Assembly: GCA_026990045.1 (NCBI GenBank)
Contig: JALSIK010000364.1
Location: 1-6,937, forward strand
DNA length: 6,937 nucleotides
Direction of reading: 5' to 3'
Source of the DNA: Chromatiales bacterium
Lineage (GTDB): Bacteria; Pseudomonadota; Gammaproteobacteria; CAMYNG01
Shown: one piece after another, positions 1-5,943 of the stretch
How the letters are laid out: every line of letters starts with the position of its first letter
Numbering within the stretch: position 1 is the stretch's first letter
Program-made: the position numbers and the translations under genes
Notes under the pieces: generated by a model
What the model was told of the DNA's origin: nothing
Database searches by the model: none
Seen by the model: only the letters and a program-made list of their open reading frames with translations

Positions 1-787
1 TGTGCACCAGGGCCGGTGCCAGGCCGGCGCGCGCGGCCGGGACGACCGGCCCCGACAGCACGGCCAGGGCCGCGAGCCCCAGCACCGCGGCGGCGGTGCG
101 GCGCAGCCCCGGCCTGCGCCATGCACCCAGCGCGGCGGCCACTGCGGGCAGCAGCGCCACCGTGGCCCAGGCGTGCACCGCCGCCACCGGCACCCGTTGC
201 CAGTCCAGCAGCACGCGCACACCGCAATCGCCGGCGGCCGCGCACGGCTGCAGTCCGAAGGTGGCGCTGGAGACGGCGCCCAGCACCAGTACCAGCGTGG
301 CCCCGGCCAGCCCGCCCCGGGCCAGCCGCTGCAGGTGCCGGTCTTCCGCACCGCCCGGCGCACGCGGGCCTTGTTTCAGCCACGCCAGCCACAACAGGGC
401 CAGCAGCGCCATCCCGCCCAGCAGGTTGCCCAGGGTCACCGCCACCGGCGCCACGCCGCCGGACCAGAGGCCCAGCGCGGCCAGCCCCGCGGTGAGGGCC
501 GCCGCCCCCAGCAGCGGCGGCAGCATGGTGTGCGGACCCCGCCGCCACACCCGCCCCAGCAGCCCCAGCAGGATGAGCGCCAACCCGCCCGCGCTGGCCC
601 GGTGCACGCGCCGGGCCGGGTCCGCCCCGGTCGCGGCCGTTTCGGCAAGGCGGCCGTAGCACTGCGGCCAGGGACTGCACCCCGGCCCGGATCGCGCCAG
701 CCGCAGCTGGGCACTGGCGGCGATGACGGCCAGCATCAGGCCCAGGGCCAGGACCAGCAGCAGCCGGGTGACCGGGTCGGCACTCAC
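1..787 (-). CDS. CtaA/COX15-like heme A synthase family membrane protein, partial (C-terminus beyond left edge)
   Basis: 262 codons are visible, reading leftward from a GTG at 785-787. The start is set by GGAGG at 795-799, seven bases upstream; the next in-frame ATG is codon 18, inside the first membrane span. Family signs: a first span (about 8-26), then the CtaA-type periplasmic signature SGPGCSPWPQC with a cysteine pair (C37, C43), the heme-ligand HR motif (H62-R63), a second cysteine pair in the second half (C182, C188) and a further likely ligand, H205. About seven hydrophobic spans are visible. In the family this enzyme oxidises heme O to heme A in the cytoplasmic membrane. Two expected residues are absent: the fourth-span histidine appears replaced (TLGN121LLGG), and the acidic residue normally three before the HR motif is arginine here. 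It may therefore be a diverged paralogue, a heme-handling protein or an oxidase assembly factor. Its start lies two bases from the stop of the upstream lipoprotein gene, so the two are co-transcribed. The family call is fairly firm; the activity is uncertain. Confidence 0.8.
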   Translation of the reverse strand, partial: MSADPVTRLLLVLALGLMLAVIAASAQLRLARSGPGCSPWPQCYGRLAETAATGADPARRVHRASAGGLALILLGLLGRVWRRGPHTMLPPLLGAAALTAGLAALGLWSGGVAPVAVTLGNLLGGMALLALLWLAWLKQGPRAPGGAEDRHLQRLARGGLAGATLVLVLGAVSSATFGLQPCAAAGDCGVRVLLDWQRVPVAAVHAWATVALLPAVAAALGAWRRPGLRRTAAAVLGLAALAVLSGPVVPAARAGLAPALVH

Positions 788-789
788 GA

Positions 790-1455
790 TCAATCCTCCG
801 GCCGGGGCAGGCGGGTCTTGACCTCGCCCCGCACCAGGCGCACGCGCTTGGCACTGGTCTTCCAGTCCACCTGGTTGTGGCCGTAGGCGAAGTTCCAGGC
901 CCAGGCCCCGGGATAGTACAGGTGAGTCTCCCTGGTCCAGTATTGATCCGCCCGCGCGTTGGGGAAAAAGGCCGGGTCCTGGGTCGGTCCCGGGTAGCGG
1001 CGGGTGCCGTCGTTGATGGAGGCGATCTCGGCCTGGTCCGGCAACCGCCAGTCTTTGAAGCCGCACCAGCCGGCGGCGTTGACGGCCGCGACGAAGGCCA
1101 GCGTGTCGCAACCGCTGCCCCGGCAACGCCCGCCGTCGCGCTTGCCTGCCGCGCCCTTGTTGTGCACGGGGTCCGGGTCGTACCAGGTGTAGGTGTGATC
1201 GGCATCGTGCAGCCCCCCGTCCGCCTGCTTGACTTCCCACACCAGGCCGGTCCGGCGATCACGCACGCAGGCCCAGGGATGCCGCGCGAAGTTCCCGTCG
1301 CCGGCATACGGTGCGCCGTTGCGGTCGAGGCGCTCGAAGCGGGGTTTCCCCTCCGCGCCCTCCCCGGGCGGCGGGGCCTTGCAGCCGCCCGCTGCCAGCA
1401 GAGCGCAGAGGATGGTCCAGGGACGGGTAGGGATATTCATTCGGTACGGTCTCAT
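790..1455 (-). CDS. DUF1566 (Lcl-type) domain lipoprotein
   Basis: 221 residues from the ATG at 1455; an in-frame ATG at 1440 (M6) gives a cleaner signal peptide and may be the true start. Neither has a strong ribosome site. The N-terminus is a lipoprotein signal: a short basic region, a hydrophobic core (TILCALLAA) and a lipobox-like AGGC with C25 as probable lipidation site. This predicts a periplasm-facing lipoprotein. Residues about 58-210 form a DUF1566 domain: CVRDRRTGLVWE (63-74), a middle part with C111, C116 and C131, the hallmark DWRLP (135-139), a YWT block (172-174), and the closing RVRLVRG (204-210). The paired cysteines probably form disulfides. DUF1566 proteins have no established biochemical function. 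Here the gene is first in a leftward pair with the CtaA-like gene and lies opposite the heme-copper operon, so a role in envelope assembly of that enzyme is possible but unproven. The domain call is firm; the function is unknown. Confidence 0.82.
   Translation of the reverse strand: MRPYRMNIPTRPWTILCALLAAGGCKAPPPGEGAEGKPRFERLDRNGAPYAGDGNFARHPWACVRDRRTGLVWEVKQADGGLHDADHTYTWYDPDPVHNKGAAGKRDGGRCRGSGCDTLAFVAAVNAAGWCGFKDWRLPDQAEIASINDGTRRYPGPTQDPAFFPNARADQYWTRETHLYYPGAWAWNFAYGHNQVDWKTSAKRVRLVRGEVKTRLPRPED
795..799 (-). promoter_or_regulatory. Shine-Dalgarno site fixing the GTG start of the CtaA-like gene
   Basis: On the minus strand GGAGG is followed by seven bases and then GTG (785-787). The site lies in the last codons of the DUF1566 gene, so translation of the two genes is probably coupled. 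It decides the start, because no ATG lies near. Confidence 0.75.
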
Positions 1456-1540
1456 CGGCGTGCCGCCATGGTTCCGGAGCCGGGTCCCGGCGCCGTCACC
1501 GCTCGCGCAGACATCGAACCATCGCCACCGCGGTTGCGTC

Positions 1541-1554
1541 TTGACCTAGGTCAA
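1541..1554. promoter_or_regulatory. FNR/DNR-family operator, perfect palindrome
   Basis: TTGACCTAGGTCAA is a perfect 14-bp inverted repeat of the form TTGAC-N4-GTCAA. It differs from the FNR/ANR/DNR consensus TTGAT-N4-ATCAA at only one base per half-site. It sits in the divergent gap between the lipoprotein gene and the small membrane protein gene. Its centre (1547.5) is 41.5 bases upstream of the +1 predicted by the -10 at 1577-1582, which is the class II activator geometry of this family. Regulation by low oxygen or NO is therefore the likely control of the rightward operon. Which CRP/FNR-family member binds cannot be told from the site. Confidence 0.75.
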
Positions 1555-1576
1555 ACACCCGGCGGCACTTTGGGGC

Positions 1577-1582
1577 TATCAG
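1577..1582 (+). promoter_or_regulatory. Candidate -10 element for the heme-copper operon
   Basis: TATCAG matches the sigma-70 -10 consensus at four of six positions and lies exactly where an activator centred at -41.5 would require it. Transcription would start near 1589, giving a leader of about 69 bases before the ATG at 1658. No good -35 hexamer is visible, as expected for an activator-dependent promoter. Confidence 0.5.
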
Positions 1583-1657
1583 TTACGGCATCCGCCATCC
1601 ATGCCATGGCGCCGGCCCACCGGCAACGACGCGCACTACACCAGAGGAGGTTCGCCC

Positions 1658-1825
1658 ATGGCCGAGCACGCAACCGACGACCGACCCGAGACCCAGTCCA
1701 TCCCGGTGATGCAGCGGGTGCTGGACAACCCCTTCCTGCTGCTGTTCCTGGGCGTGGTGATGCCGACGGTGTTCTACATCATCTGGGGCATCATGGAAAT
1801 CATCTCGATCCCCATTGCCAAGTAG
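1658..1825 (+). CDS. Small single-span membrane protein, probable accessory subunit of the heme-copper enzyme
   Basis: 55 residues. The ATG at 1658 has a strong ribosome site (AGAGGAGG, 1643-1650) seven bases upstream, which rules out the in-frame ATG at 1601 that lacks one. The first 22 residues are polar and acidic; residues about 24-48 form one membrane helix (NPFLLLFLGVVMPTVFYIIW and on), ending shortly before the terminal lysine. No cofactor-binding motif is present. It is the first gene of the operon, 51 bases before subunit II. Small one-helix proteins are usual companions of heme-copper enzymes; subunit IIa of Thermus ba3 oxidase is a precedent, though I see no clear sequence likeness to it. 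The role as a structural or assembly subunit is inferred from position and topology. The coding call is strong because of the ribosome site, the hydrophobic helix and the tight spacing. Confidence 0.8.
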   Translation: MAEHATDDRPETQSIPVMQRVLDNPFLLLFLGVVMPTVFYIIWGIMEIISIPIAK

Positions 1826-1835
1826 CAACAACACC

Positions 1836-1861
1836 CGGCGCCGTCCCTTGGTCCGGCGCCG
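1836..1861 (+). repeat. GC-only inverted repeat between the small protein and subunit II genes
   Basis: CGGCGCCG (1836-1843) recurs at 1854-1861 after ten bases. The octamer is its own reverse complement, so the copies form both a direct repeat and an eight-pair all-GC hairpin in RNA. There is no following T-run, so it is not a standard terminator. The subunit II ribosome site (1865-1870) begins four bases after it. A role in mRNA processing or in setting the ratio of the two proteins is possible. Confidence 0.45.
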
Positions 1862-1876
1862 CAATGGAGGGCCGCC

Positions 1877-2419
1877 ATGAGCTCGATAATGCCGCCGCAC
1901 CAGAAGATCTGGTGGAAACAGCCCATCGACCGTGTCGAGGCGATGTGGATCGCCATCGCCCTGCTGTGGTCACTGATCATGTTCGCCATGATGCCGTTCT
2001 GGCACGTGTACGGAAAACAGAACCTGTCCAACGAGGCCTACCGCACCACGCCGGAGATCTTCGGCCAGAAGGTGCAGGCCATGATCGACCGGTACACGGT
2101 GCGCACGGAAACCGACCAGCAGATCCCGGTGGTGCGGCCGCCGGCGGGCAGCGACGTCTACCTCGCGGGGCGCCTGTGGCAGTGGTGGCCCATGCTTGAG
2201 CTGGAGAAGGGCAAGAGCTACCGGCTTCACCTGTCGTCCATGGACTGGCAGCACGGGTTTTCCCTGCAGCCACTCAACATCAACCTGCAGATTATCCCCA
2301 ATTACGAGACCGTGGTGACCATCACCCCCGACACCAGCGGCGAGTTCACCATCGTGTGCAACGAGTACTGCGGCATCGGTCACCATTCGATGCTGGGGAA
2401 GATCTACGTCGTGGAATAG
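1877..2419 (+). CDS. CuA-containing heme-copper subunit II (NorS-like; annotated otherwise as cytochrome c oxidase subunit II)
   Basis: 180 residues. The ATG at 1877 follows TGGAGG (1865-1870) by six bases. One N-terminal membrane anchor (about 21-42) is followed by a periplasmic cupredoxin domain that accepts electrons from a soluble donor such as cytochrome c and passes them to heme in subunit I. The binuclear CuA site is complete: H126 (DWQHGF), then CNEYCGIGHHSM giving C161, C165, H169 and M172 with the E163 carbonyl. The short form with one membrane span resembles subunit II of B-type (ba3) enzymes more than the two-span mitochondrial type. E21, with W24 just after it, matches by position the E15 at the mouth of the K-channel in Thermus ba3. 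An insertion of roughly 30 residues (about 46-78) lies between anchor and cupredoxin fold. It is 13 bases upstream of subunit I. In ammonia oxidisers the matching gene is called norS; I infer that equivalence. CuA binding is certain on motif grounds. Confidence 0.93.
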   Translation: MSSIMPPHQKIWWKQPIDRVEAMWIAIALLWSLIMFAMMPFWHVYGKQNLSNEAYRTTPEIFGQKVQAMIDRYTVRTETDQQIPVVRPPAGSDVYLAGRLWQWWPMLELEKGKSYRLHLSSMDWQHGFSLQPLNINLQIIPNYETVVTITPDTSGEFTIVCNEYCGIGHHSMLGKIYVVE

Positions 2420-2432
2420 GAGGACACCGCCC

Positions 2433-4139
2433 ATGGCCAACGACAATCTGTTCCGGGTCTGCCCCACGACCGGTCTCCAGTTCCACAAGCCTGCCGAGGC
2501 GCTGATGAAGGCCAACGCCGTGGTGGCGGTGGTGATCCTGCTGGTCGGCGGTGTGCTGGCCCTGCTGGTGACGCTCACCCGCTGGCCGGCGGTCCACCTG
2601 CTGGCAGCCGACCAGTTCTACCAGGCGCTCACCGCGCACGGCATCGACATGCTGATCTTCTGGATCATCTTCTTCGAGATGGCGGTGCTCTACTTCACCT
2701 CGTCCACGCTGTTGCGCTGCCGCCTGGCGACGCCGCGCTGGGCCTGGGCGGGATTCGCCCTCATGGTGATCGGTGCGGCGTGGACCAACATCGCCATCCT
2801 CCGCGGCGATTCCAGCGTGATGATGACCTCCTACGTGCCCATGCCGGCCAATCCCAATTTCTACCTCGGCCTGATCCTGTTCGCGGTGGGTGCGCTCATC
2901 GGCTGCTTCGTGTTCCTGGGGACCCTGGTCATCGCCCGGGCCGAGCGTACCTACGAGGGCTCCATTCCCCTCGTGACCTTCGGTGCGCTCACCGCGGCCA
3001 TCATCGCCATCTTCACCATCGCCTCGGGGGCCATCATCCTCATTCCCACCTGGTTGTGGTCCGTGGGTTACATCAGCCAGATCGACCCGCTCATGTATCG
3101 CCTGGTCTGGTGGGGGATGGGGCATTCGTCGCAGCAGATCAACGTCTCCGCCCATGTCGCGGTGTGGTATGCCATCGCCGCCATCGTGTTCGGGGCGCGG
3201 CCCCTGTCGGAAAAGGTGAGCCGCTCGGCGTTCCTGCTCTACATCTTGTTCCTGCAGCTCGCCAGCGCCCACCACCTGCTGGTGGATCCGGGCATCAGCT
3301 CCGAGTGGAAGGTGTTCAACACCAGCTATGCCATGTACCTGGCGGTCCTCGCTTCCATGATTCACGGGCTCACGGTCCCGGGTTCCATCGAGGTGGCGCA
3401 GCGCGAGAAGGGCTTCAACCGGGGGCTGTTCGAGTGGATCCGCAAGGCGCCGTGGGGGAACCCCGTCTTCTCCGGCATGTTCCTGTCGCTCATCGGGTTC
3501 GGTTTTCTCGGCGGCATTTCAGGGGTGGTGATGGGGACCGAGCAGATCAACATCATCGTTCACAACACCATCTACGTGCCGGGCCACTTCCACGCCACGG
3601 TGGTGGTCGGGACGACGCTCGCCTTCATGGCCCTGACGTACTGGCTGATCCCGGTGTTGTTCCGCCGTGAACTGATCCTCAAGGGGTGGGCCAAGTGGCA
3701 GCCCTACCTGTTCGGGATCGGCATGTCGGTGTTCTCGCTGGCCCTCATGGGCGCCGGCACCCTGGGCGTGTCCCGGCGCCACTGGGACATGGCTTTCACG
3801 GGGACCGCCCTGGGCTACGAGTATCCCGGCAGTGCCTACGTGATGATGGGGCTGATGGGCATCAGCGGCGTGATCGCCGTGGTCGGCGGGGTGATGTTCA
3901 TCGTGGTGGTGGTGGGATCCCTGCTGTTCGGGCGCAAGACCGAGGAGGCACCACGCTACGGCAGCGAGACCAGCGTGTTGCCCCTGGGCCCGGCCCCCCG
4001 CACGGACCACAGCGGGCTGGGGGTCAAGGGCTTCGTGGCGCCGGGCACCTTTGTCTTCGCCCTGGTGTTTCTCACCATCTTCGTCGTCTACTACTTCATC
4101 AACTGGAAGTACCTGGCCGCGGTCTGGCCCATGAGCTGA
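2433..4139 (+). CDS. B-type heme-copper oxidoreductase subunit I lacking the active-site tyrosine; probable CuA-type nitric oxide reductase (NorY/sNOR-like)
   Basis: 568 residues, about 13 membrane helices. The ATG at 2433 follows AGGAGG (2418-2423), which overlaps the subunit II stop. Ligands: H69 (AHGIDM, helix II) and H387 for the low-spin heme; H385 (PGHFH, helix X) for the high-spin heme; H231 (helix VI) and H280-H281 (helix VII) for CuB. The helix X block VHNTIYVPGHFH and helix VII block HHLLVDPGISSEWK match B-type ba3 oxidases closely. The key difference is helix VI: ba3 has GHPIVY, here it is GHSSQQ, so Q235 stands where the His-Tyr cross-linked tyrosine of oxygen reductases should be. 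No tyrosine lies within the next ten residues. The nor-type glutamates of classical cNOR are not seen either. Loss of this tyrosine is a mark of NO-reducing families of the superfamily (sNOR, eNOR and others). With CuA, SCO/SenC and FNR/DNR-type control, I infer reduction of 2 NO to N2O. An unusual oxygen reductase remains possible. Confidence 0.93.
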   Translation: MANDNLFRVCPTTGLQFHKPAEALMKANAVVAVVILLVGGVLALLVTLTRWPAVHLLAADQFYQALTAHGIDMLIFWIIFFEMAVLYFTSSTLLRCRLATPRWAWAGFALMVIGAAWTNIAILRGDSSVMMTSYVPMPANPNFYLGLILFAVGALIGCFVFLGTLVIARAERTYEGSIPLVTFGALTAAIIAIFTIASGAIILIPTWLWSVGYISQIDPLMYRLVWWGMGHSSQQINVSAHVAVWYAIAAIVFGARPLSEKVSRSAFLLYILFLQLASAHHLLVDPGISSEWKVFNTSYAMYLAVLASMIHGLTVPGSIEVAQREKGFNRGLFEWIRKAPWGNPVFSGMFLSLIGFGFLGGISGVVMGTEQINIIVHNTIYVPGHFHATVVVGTTLAFMALTYWLIPVLFRRELILKGWAKWQPYLFGIGMSVFSLALMGAGTLGVSRRHWDMAFTGTALGYEYPGSAYVMMGLMGISGVIAVVGGVMFIVVVVGSLLFGRKTEEAPRYGSETSVLPLGPAPRTDHSGLGVKGFVAPGTFVFALVFLTIFVVYYFINWKYLAAVWPMS

Positions 4140-4165
4140 CGGGAACGGATGGCACCACCATTTGC

Positions 4166-4171
4166 GGGGAG
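4166..4171 (+). promoter_or_regulatory. Ribosome site deciding the ctaB start
   Basis: GGGGAG lies five bases before the second of two adjacent ATGs (4174 and 4177). It is too close to the first ATG, and an upstream TTG at 4162 lies before it. The ATG at 4177 is therefore preferred. Confidence 0.55.
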
Positions 4172-4176
4172 AGATG

Positions 4177-5082
4177 ATGTCGACGTTGCAGACCGTGACC
4201 CTGAGGCGCACCCGGTCCCAGGTCATGGCGCGGGCGCGGGACGTGGTGCAGGTGTGCAAGCTGCGCATCGGGGTCACCATCGCGTTCACCGCCCTGGCCG
4301 GGGCCAGCGTGACGCCGGGTGCGGAGGCGTCGGGCCCGGCCCTGGCCCTGCTGGTGCTGTCGGTCCTGCTGGCGTCCGCCGCGGCGGGCGGTTTCAACCA
4401 GTACATGGAGGCGGACCTGGACCGGCGCATGGCCCGGACCCGGACCCGTCCGTTCGCCAGCGGGCGCCTGGCGCGTCACCGGGGCTGGCTGGCGGGTTTT
4501 GCCCTGGCCGCGGGCGCCGCGGTGGGCCTGGCCGCCTGGGCCACCAACGCGGTGGCCGCGACCTTCGTCCTGCTGGGGGCGTTGTTCTACGGCCTGGTGT
4601 ACACGGTATGGCTCAAGCGGCGGACCTGGCTCAACATCGTGATTGGCGGCCTGGCGGGAAGCTTCGCCGTCCTCGCCGGCGCCGCCGCGGTCGACCCCGG
4701 CCCGCACCCGGTTCCCCTGCTTTTCGCCCTCGTCCTCTTCTTGTGGACACCCTCGCACTTCTGGAGCCTTGCCATTGCTCTGCAAAGGGAGTACGCGAAG
4801 GCCGGTGTACCCATGCTCCCGGTGCTCACCGGGAACAGGACGGCGGCACGGATCGTTCTCGCCAACACCGTGCTGCTGGTCACCGCCTCCGTGCTCCCGG
4901 TCTTTTTCGGCCTGGGCGGGCTCTACCTGGCGGGGGCGCTGGCGGGCGGGGGCTGGCTCCTGTACCGTCACCTGCGCATGGCGCGGGATCCCTGTCCCCG
5001 CCGTGCGATGGCGGGTTTTCATGCCTCGCTGGTGCAGCTCACCCTGCTGCTGGTGGCGGCCATCATCGATGTCAGTGTCTGA
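4177..5082 (+). CDS. ctaB: Protoheme IX farnesyltransferase (heme O synthase), UbiA family
   Basis: 301 residues from the ATG at 4177. CtaB attaches farnesyl from farnesyl diphosphate to the vinyl group of heme b, giving heme O, in the cytoplasmic membrane. The prenyl-diphosphate motif is complete: N74, D80, D82, then ARTRTRP (86-92). The second region has YTVWLKRRT (142-150) and GGLAGSFAVLAG (157-168), and the third LWTPSHFWSLAI (189-200) followed by AGVPMLPV. Small departures from the usual are PSHF for PPHF and EY for DY before AGVPML. Around seven to nine membrane spans are predicted; the length is normal. It lies 37 bases after subunit I and overlaps the SCO gene by 14 bases, so it belongs to the operon. 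Its presence suggests that this heme-copper enzyme carries a farnesylated heme (O or A) rather than only heme b. Family assignment is firm. Confidence 0.93.
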   Translation: MSTLQTVTLRRTRSQVMARARDVVQVCKLRIGVTIAFTALAGASVTPGAEASGPALALLVLSVLLASAAAGGFNQYMEADLDRRMARTRTRPFASGRLARHRGWLAGFALAAGAAVGLAAWATNAVAATFVLLGALFYGLVYTVWLKRRTWLNIVIGGLAGSFAVLAGAAAVDPGPHPVPLLFALVLFLWTPSHFWSLAIALQREYAKAGVPMLPVLTGNRTAARIVLANTVLLVTASVLPVFFGLGGLYLAGALAGGGWLLYRHLRMARDPCPRRAMAGFHASLVQLTLLLVAAIIDVSV

Positions 5083-5905
5083 GCGCGCGGCCGCCGTTCC
5101 GGCCCGGGCCGTGGTGCGGGCGTTCCTCTGTGGTCTCGTGGCGTCACCGGCAGTGTCGTTGCCGGCCGCGGTGGGGGCGCCGGGCTTCGACCCCGGGCGT
5201 GCCCTCGCCGTGAGCGAGGCCGCGATCGGCCGCGAGCTGGGTGACCATGTGCTGCGGGACCGCCGGGGGCGGGCGGTCCGCCTGGCCGGGTTCCGCGGAC
5301 GCCCGCTGGTGGTGAGCCTGGTCTACACCAGCTGTGCCCGGATCTGTTCCATGAGCACGCGCCACCTGGCCCGGGCGGTGGACGTGGCGCGGGAGGCCCT
5401 GGGCGCCGACAGTTTCACCGTGATTACCGTCGGCTTCGACAGTGCCCGCGACACCCCTGCCGCCATGGCGCGGTTTGCCCGCGAACAGGGGATCGAAGAC
5501 CCGCGCTGGCGGTTTCTCAGCGGCGACGCGGCGACCATCGCCGCCCTGGCGAGGGACCTGGGATTCGCTTACCAGGCCTCGCCCCGCGGTTTCGACCACG
5601 TGCTCCAGGCCACGGTGGTGACCGCCGAGGGGCGGGTGTACAGCCAGGTCTACGGCGACCTGGTGAGCGTACCGCAGCTGGTGGAGCCCCTGAAGCAGCT
5701 GGTGCTCGGGGTACGGCCGGAGGACGGCTGGTTCACCGGGCTGGGCAAGCGGGTCCGCCTGTTCTGCACGACATACGATGCAGCCTCGGGACGTTACCGT
5801 TTCGATTATTCCCTGTTCATCGGCATGGCCATCGGCGGGCTGGTGGTCGGAGGTGGCGCCCTCTACCTGCTGCGGGAGGCGTTGCGGGCGCGAGCCCCGT
5901 CCTGA
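5069..5905 (+). CDS. senC: SCO1/SenC-family copper chaperone with C-terminal membrane anchor
   Basis: 278 residues. The ATG at 5069 lies inside ctaB (14-base overlap), suggesting coupled translation; the ribosome site is weak, and a GTG at 5075 is an alternative. Residues about 12-37 look like an export signal with a possible cleavage after VGA37. A thioredoxin-like SCO domain follows (about 46-215) with the copper site complete: C89 and C93 (CARIC, CxxxC) and H177 (FDHVLQ). After it comes a linker with LFCTTYD (231-237) and FDYSLF, then one membrane helix (about 249-268) and a basic tail. SCO proteins deliver copper to, or reduce the cysteines of, the CuA site, which fits a CuA subunit II two genes upstream. 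The same neighbour (senC) accompanies norSY in ammonia oxidisers. The layout with a C-terminal helix differs from the N-terminally anchored mitochondrial Sco1, but the family call is firm. Confidence 0.93.
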   Translation: MSVSERAAAVPARAVVRAFLCGLVASPAVSLPAAVGAPGFDPGRALAVSEAAIGRELGDHVLRDRRGRAVRLAGFRGRPLVVSLVYTSCARICSMSTRHLARAVDVAREALGADSFTVITVGFDSARDTPAAMARFAREQGIEDPRWRFLSGDAATIAALARDLGFAYQASPRGFDHVLQATVVTAEGRVYSQVYGDLVSVPQLVEPLKQLVLGVRPEDGWFTGLGKRVRLFCTTYDAASGRYRFDYSLFIGMAIGGLVVGGGALYLLREALRARAPS

Positions 5906-5929
5906 ACCGGTCCGCGTCGGCCCGCCGAC

Positions 5930-5943
5930 TTGACATGGATCAT
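5930..5943. promoter_or_regulatory. FNR/DNR-like operator upstream of the cytochrome b gene
   Basis: TTGACATGGATCAT has half-sites TTGAC and ATCAT against the consensus TTGAT and ATCAA, one mismatch in each. A candidate -10, TAGGCT (5965-5970), starts 35 bases after the start of the site; the same distance in the operon promoter is 36. Transcription would begin near 5977 with a leader of about 45 bases. The likeness in sequence and spacing suggests that the same regulator controls both units. This site is weaker than the one at 1541. Confidence 0.6.

Noticed and set aside
1452..1469. Five-codon upstream frame (MAARR) on the minus strand overlapping the DUF1566 start as ATGA
   Set aside because: Too short to support, no clear ribosome site, and such overlaps arise by chance; the true start of the downstream gene may also be at 1440.
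1479..1491. Inverted repeat GCCGGG-T-CCCGGC in the divergent gap
   Set aside because: Six bases per arm with a one-base centre is common by chance in GC-rich DNA and does not match a known operator class.
1601..1657. N-terminal extension of the small membrane protein from an ATG at 1601
   Set aside because: No ribosome site precedes it, whereas AGAGGAGG at 1643-1650 points to the ATG at 1658. The extension would also bury that site inside the coding region.
2..2199. Long rightward open frames across 2-886 and 877-2199
   Set aside because: They are GC-driven frames antisense to, or out of frame with, recognisable genes. Their products are rich in R, P, G, Q and A without any domain, while the opposite frames encode clear CtaA-like, DUF1566 and subunit II proteins.
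2346..5022. Long leftward open frames (about 2346-3365, 3519-4430, 4099-5022)
   Set aside because: They lie antisense to subunit I and ctaB. Their translations are rich in H, D, G and R and low in hydrophobic structure, typical of shadows of membrane protein genes in GC-rich DNA.
5916..5929. Hairpin GTCGG-CCCG-CCGAC after the SCO gene as a terminator
   Set aside because: The stem is only five pairs and no T-run follows; it also abuts the FNR-like site. It is not convincing as a terminator.
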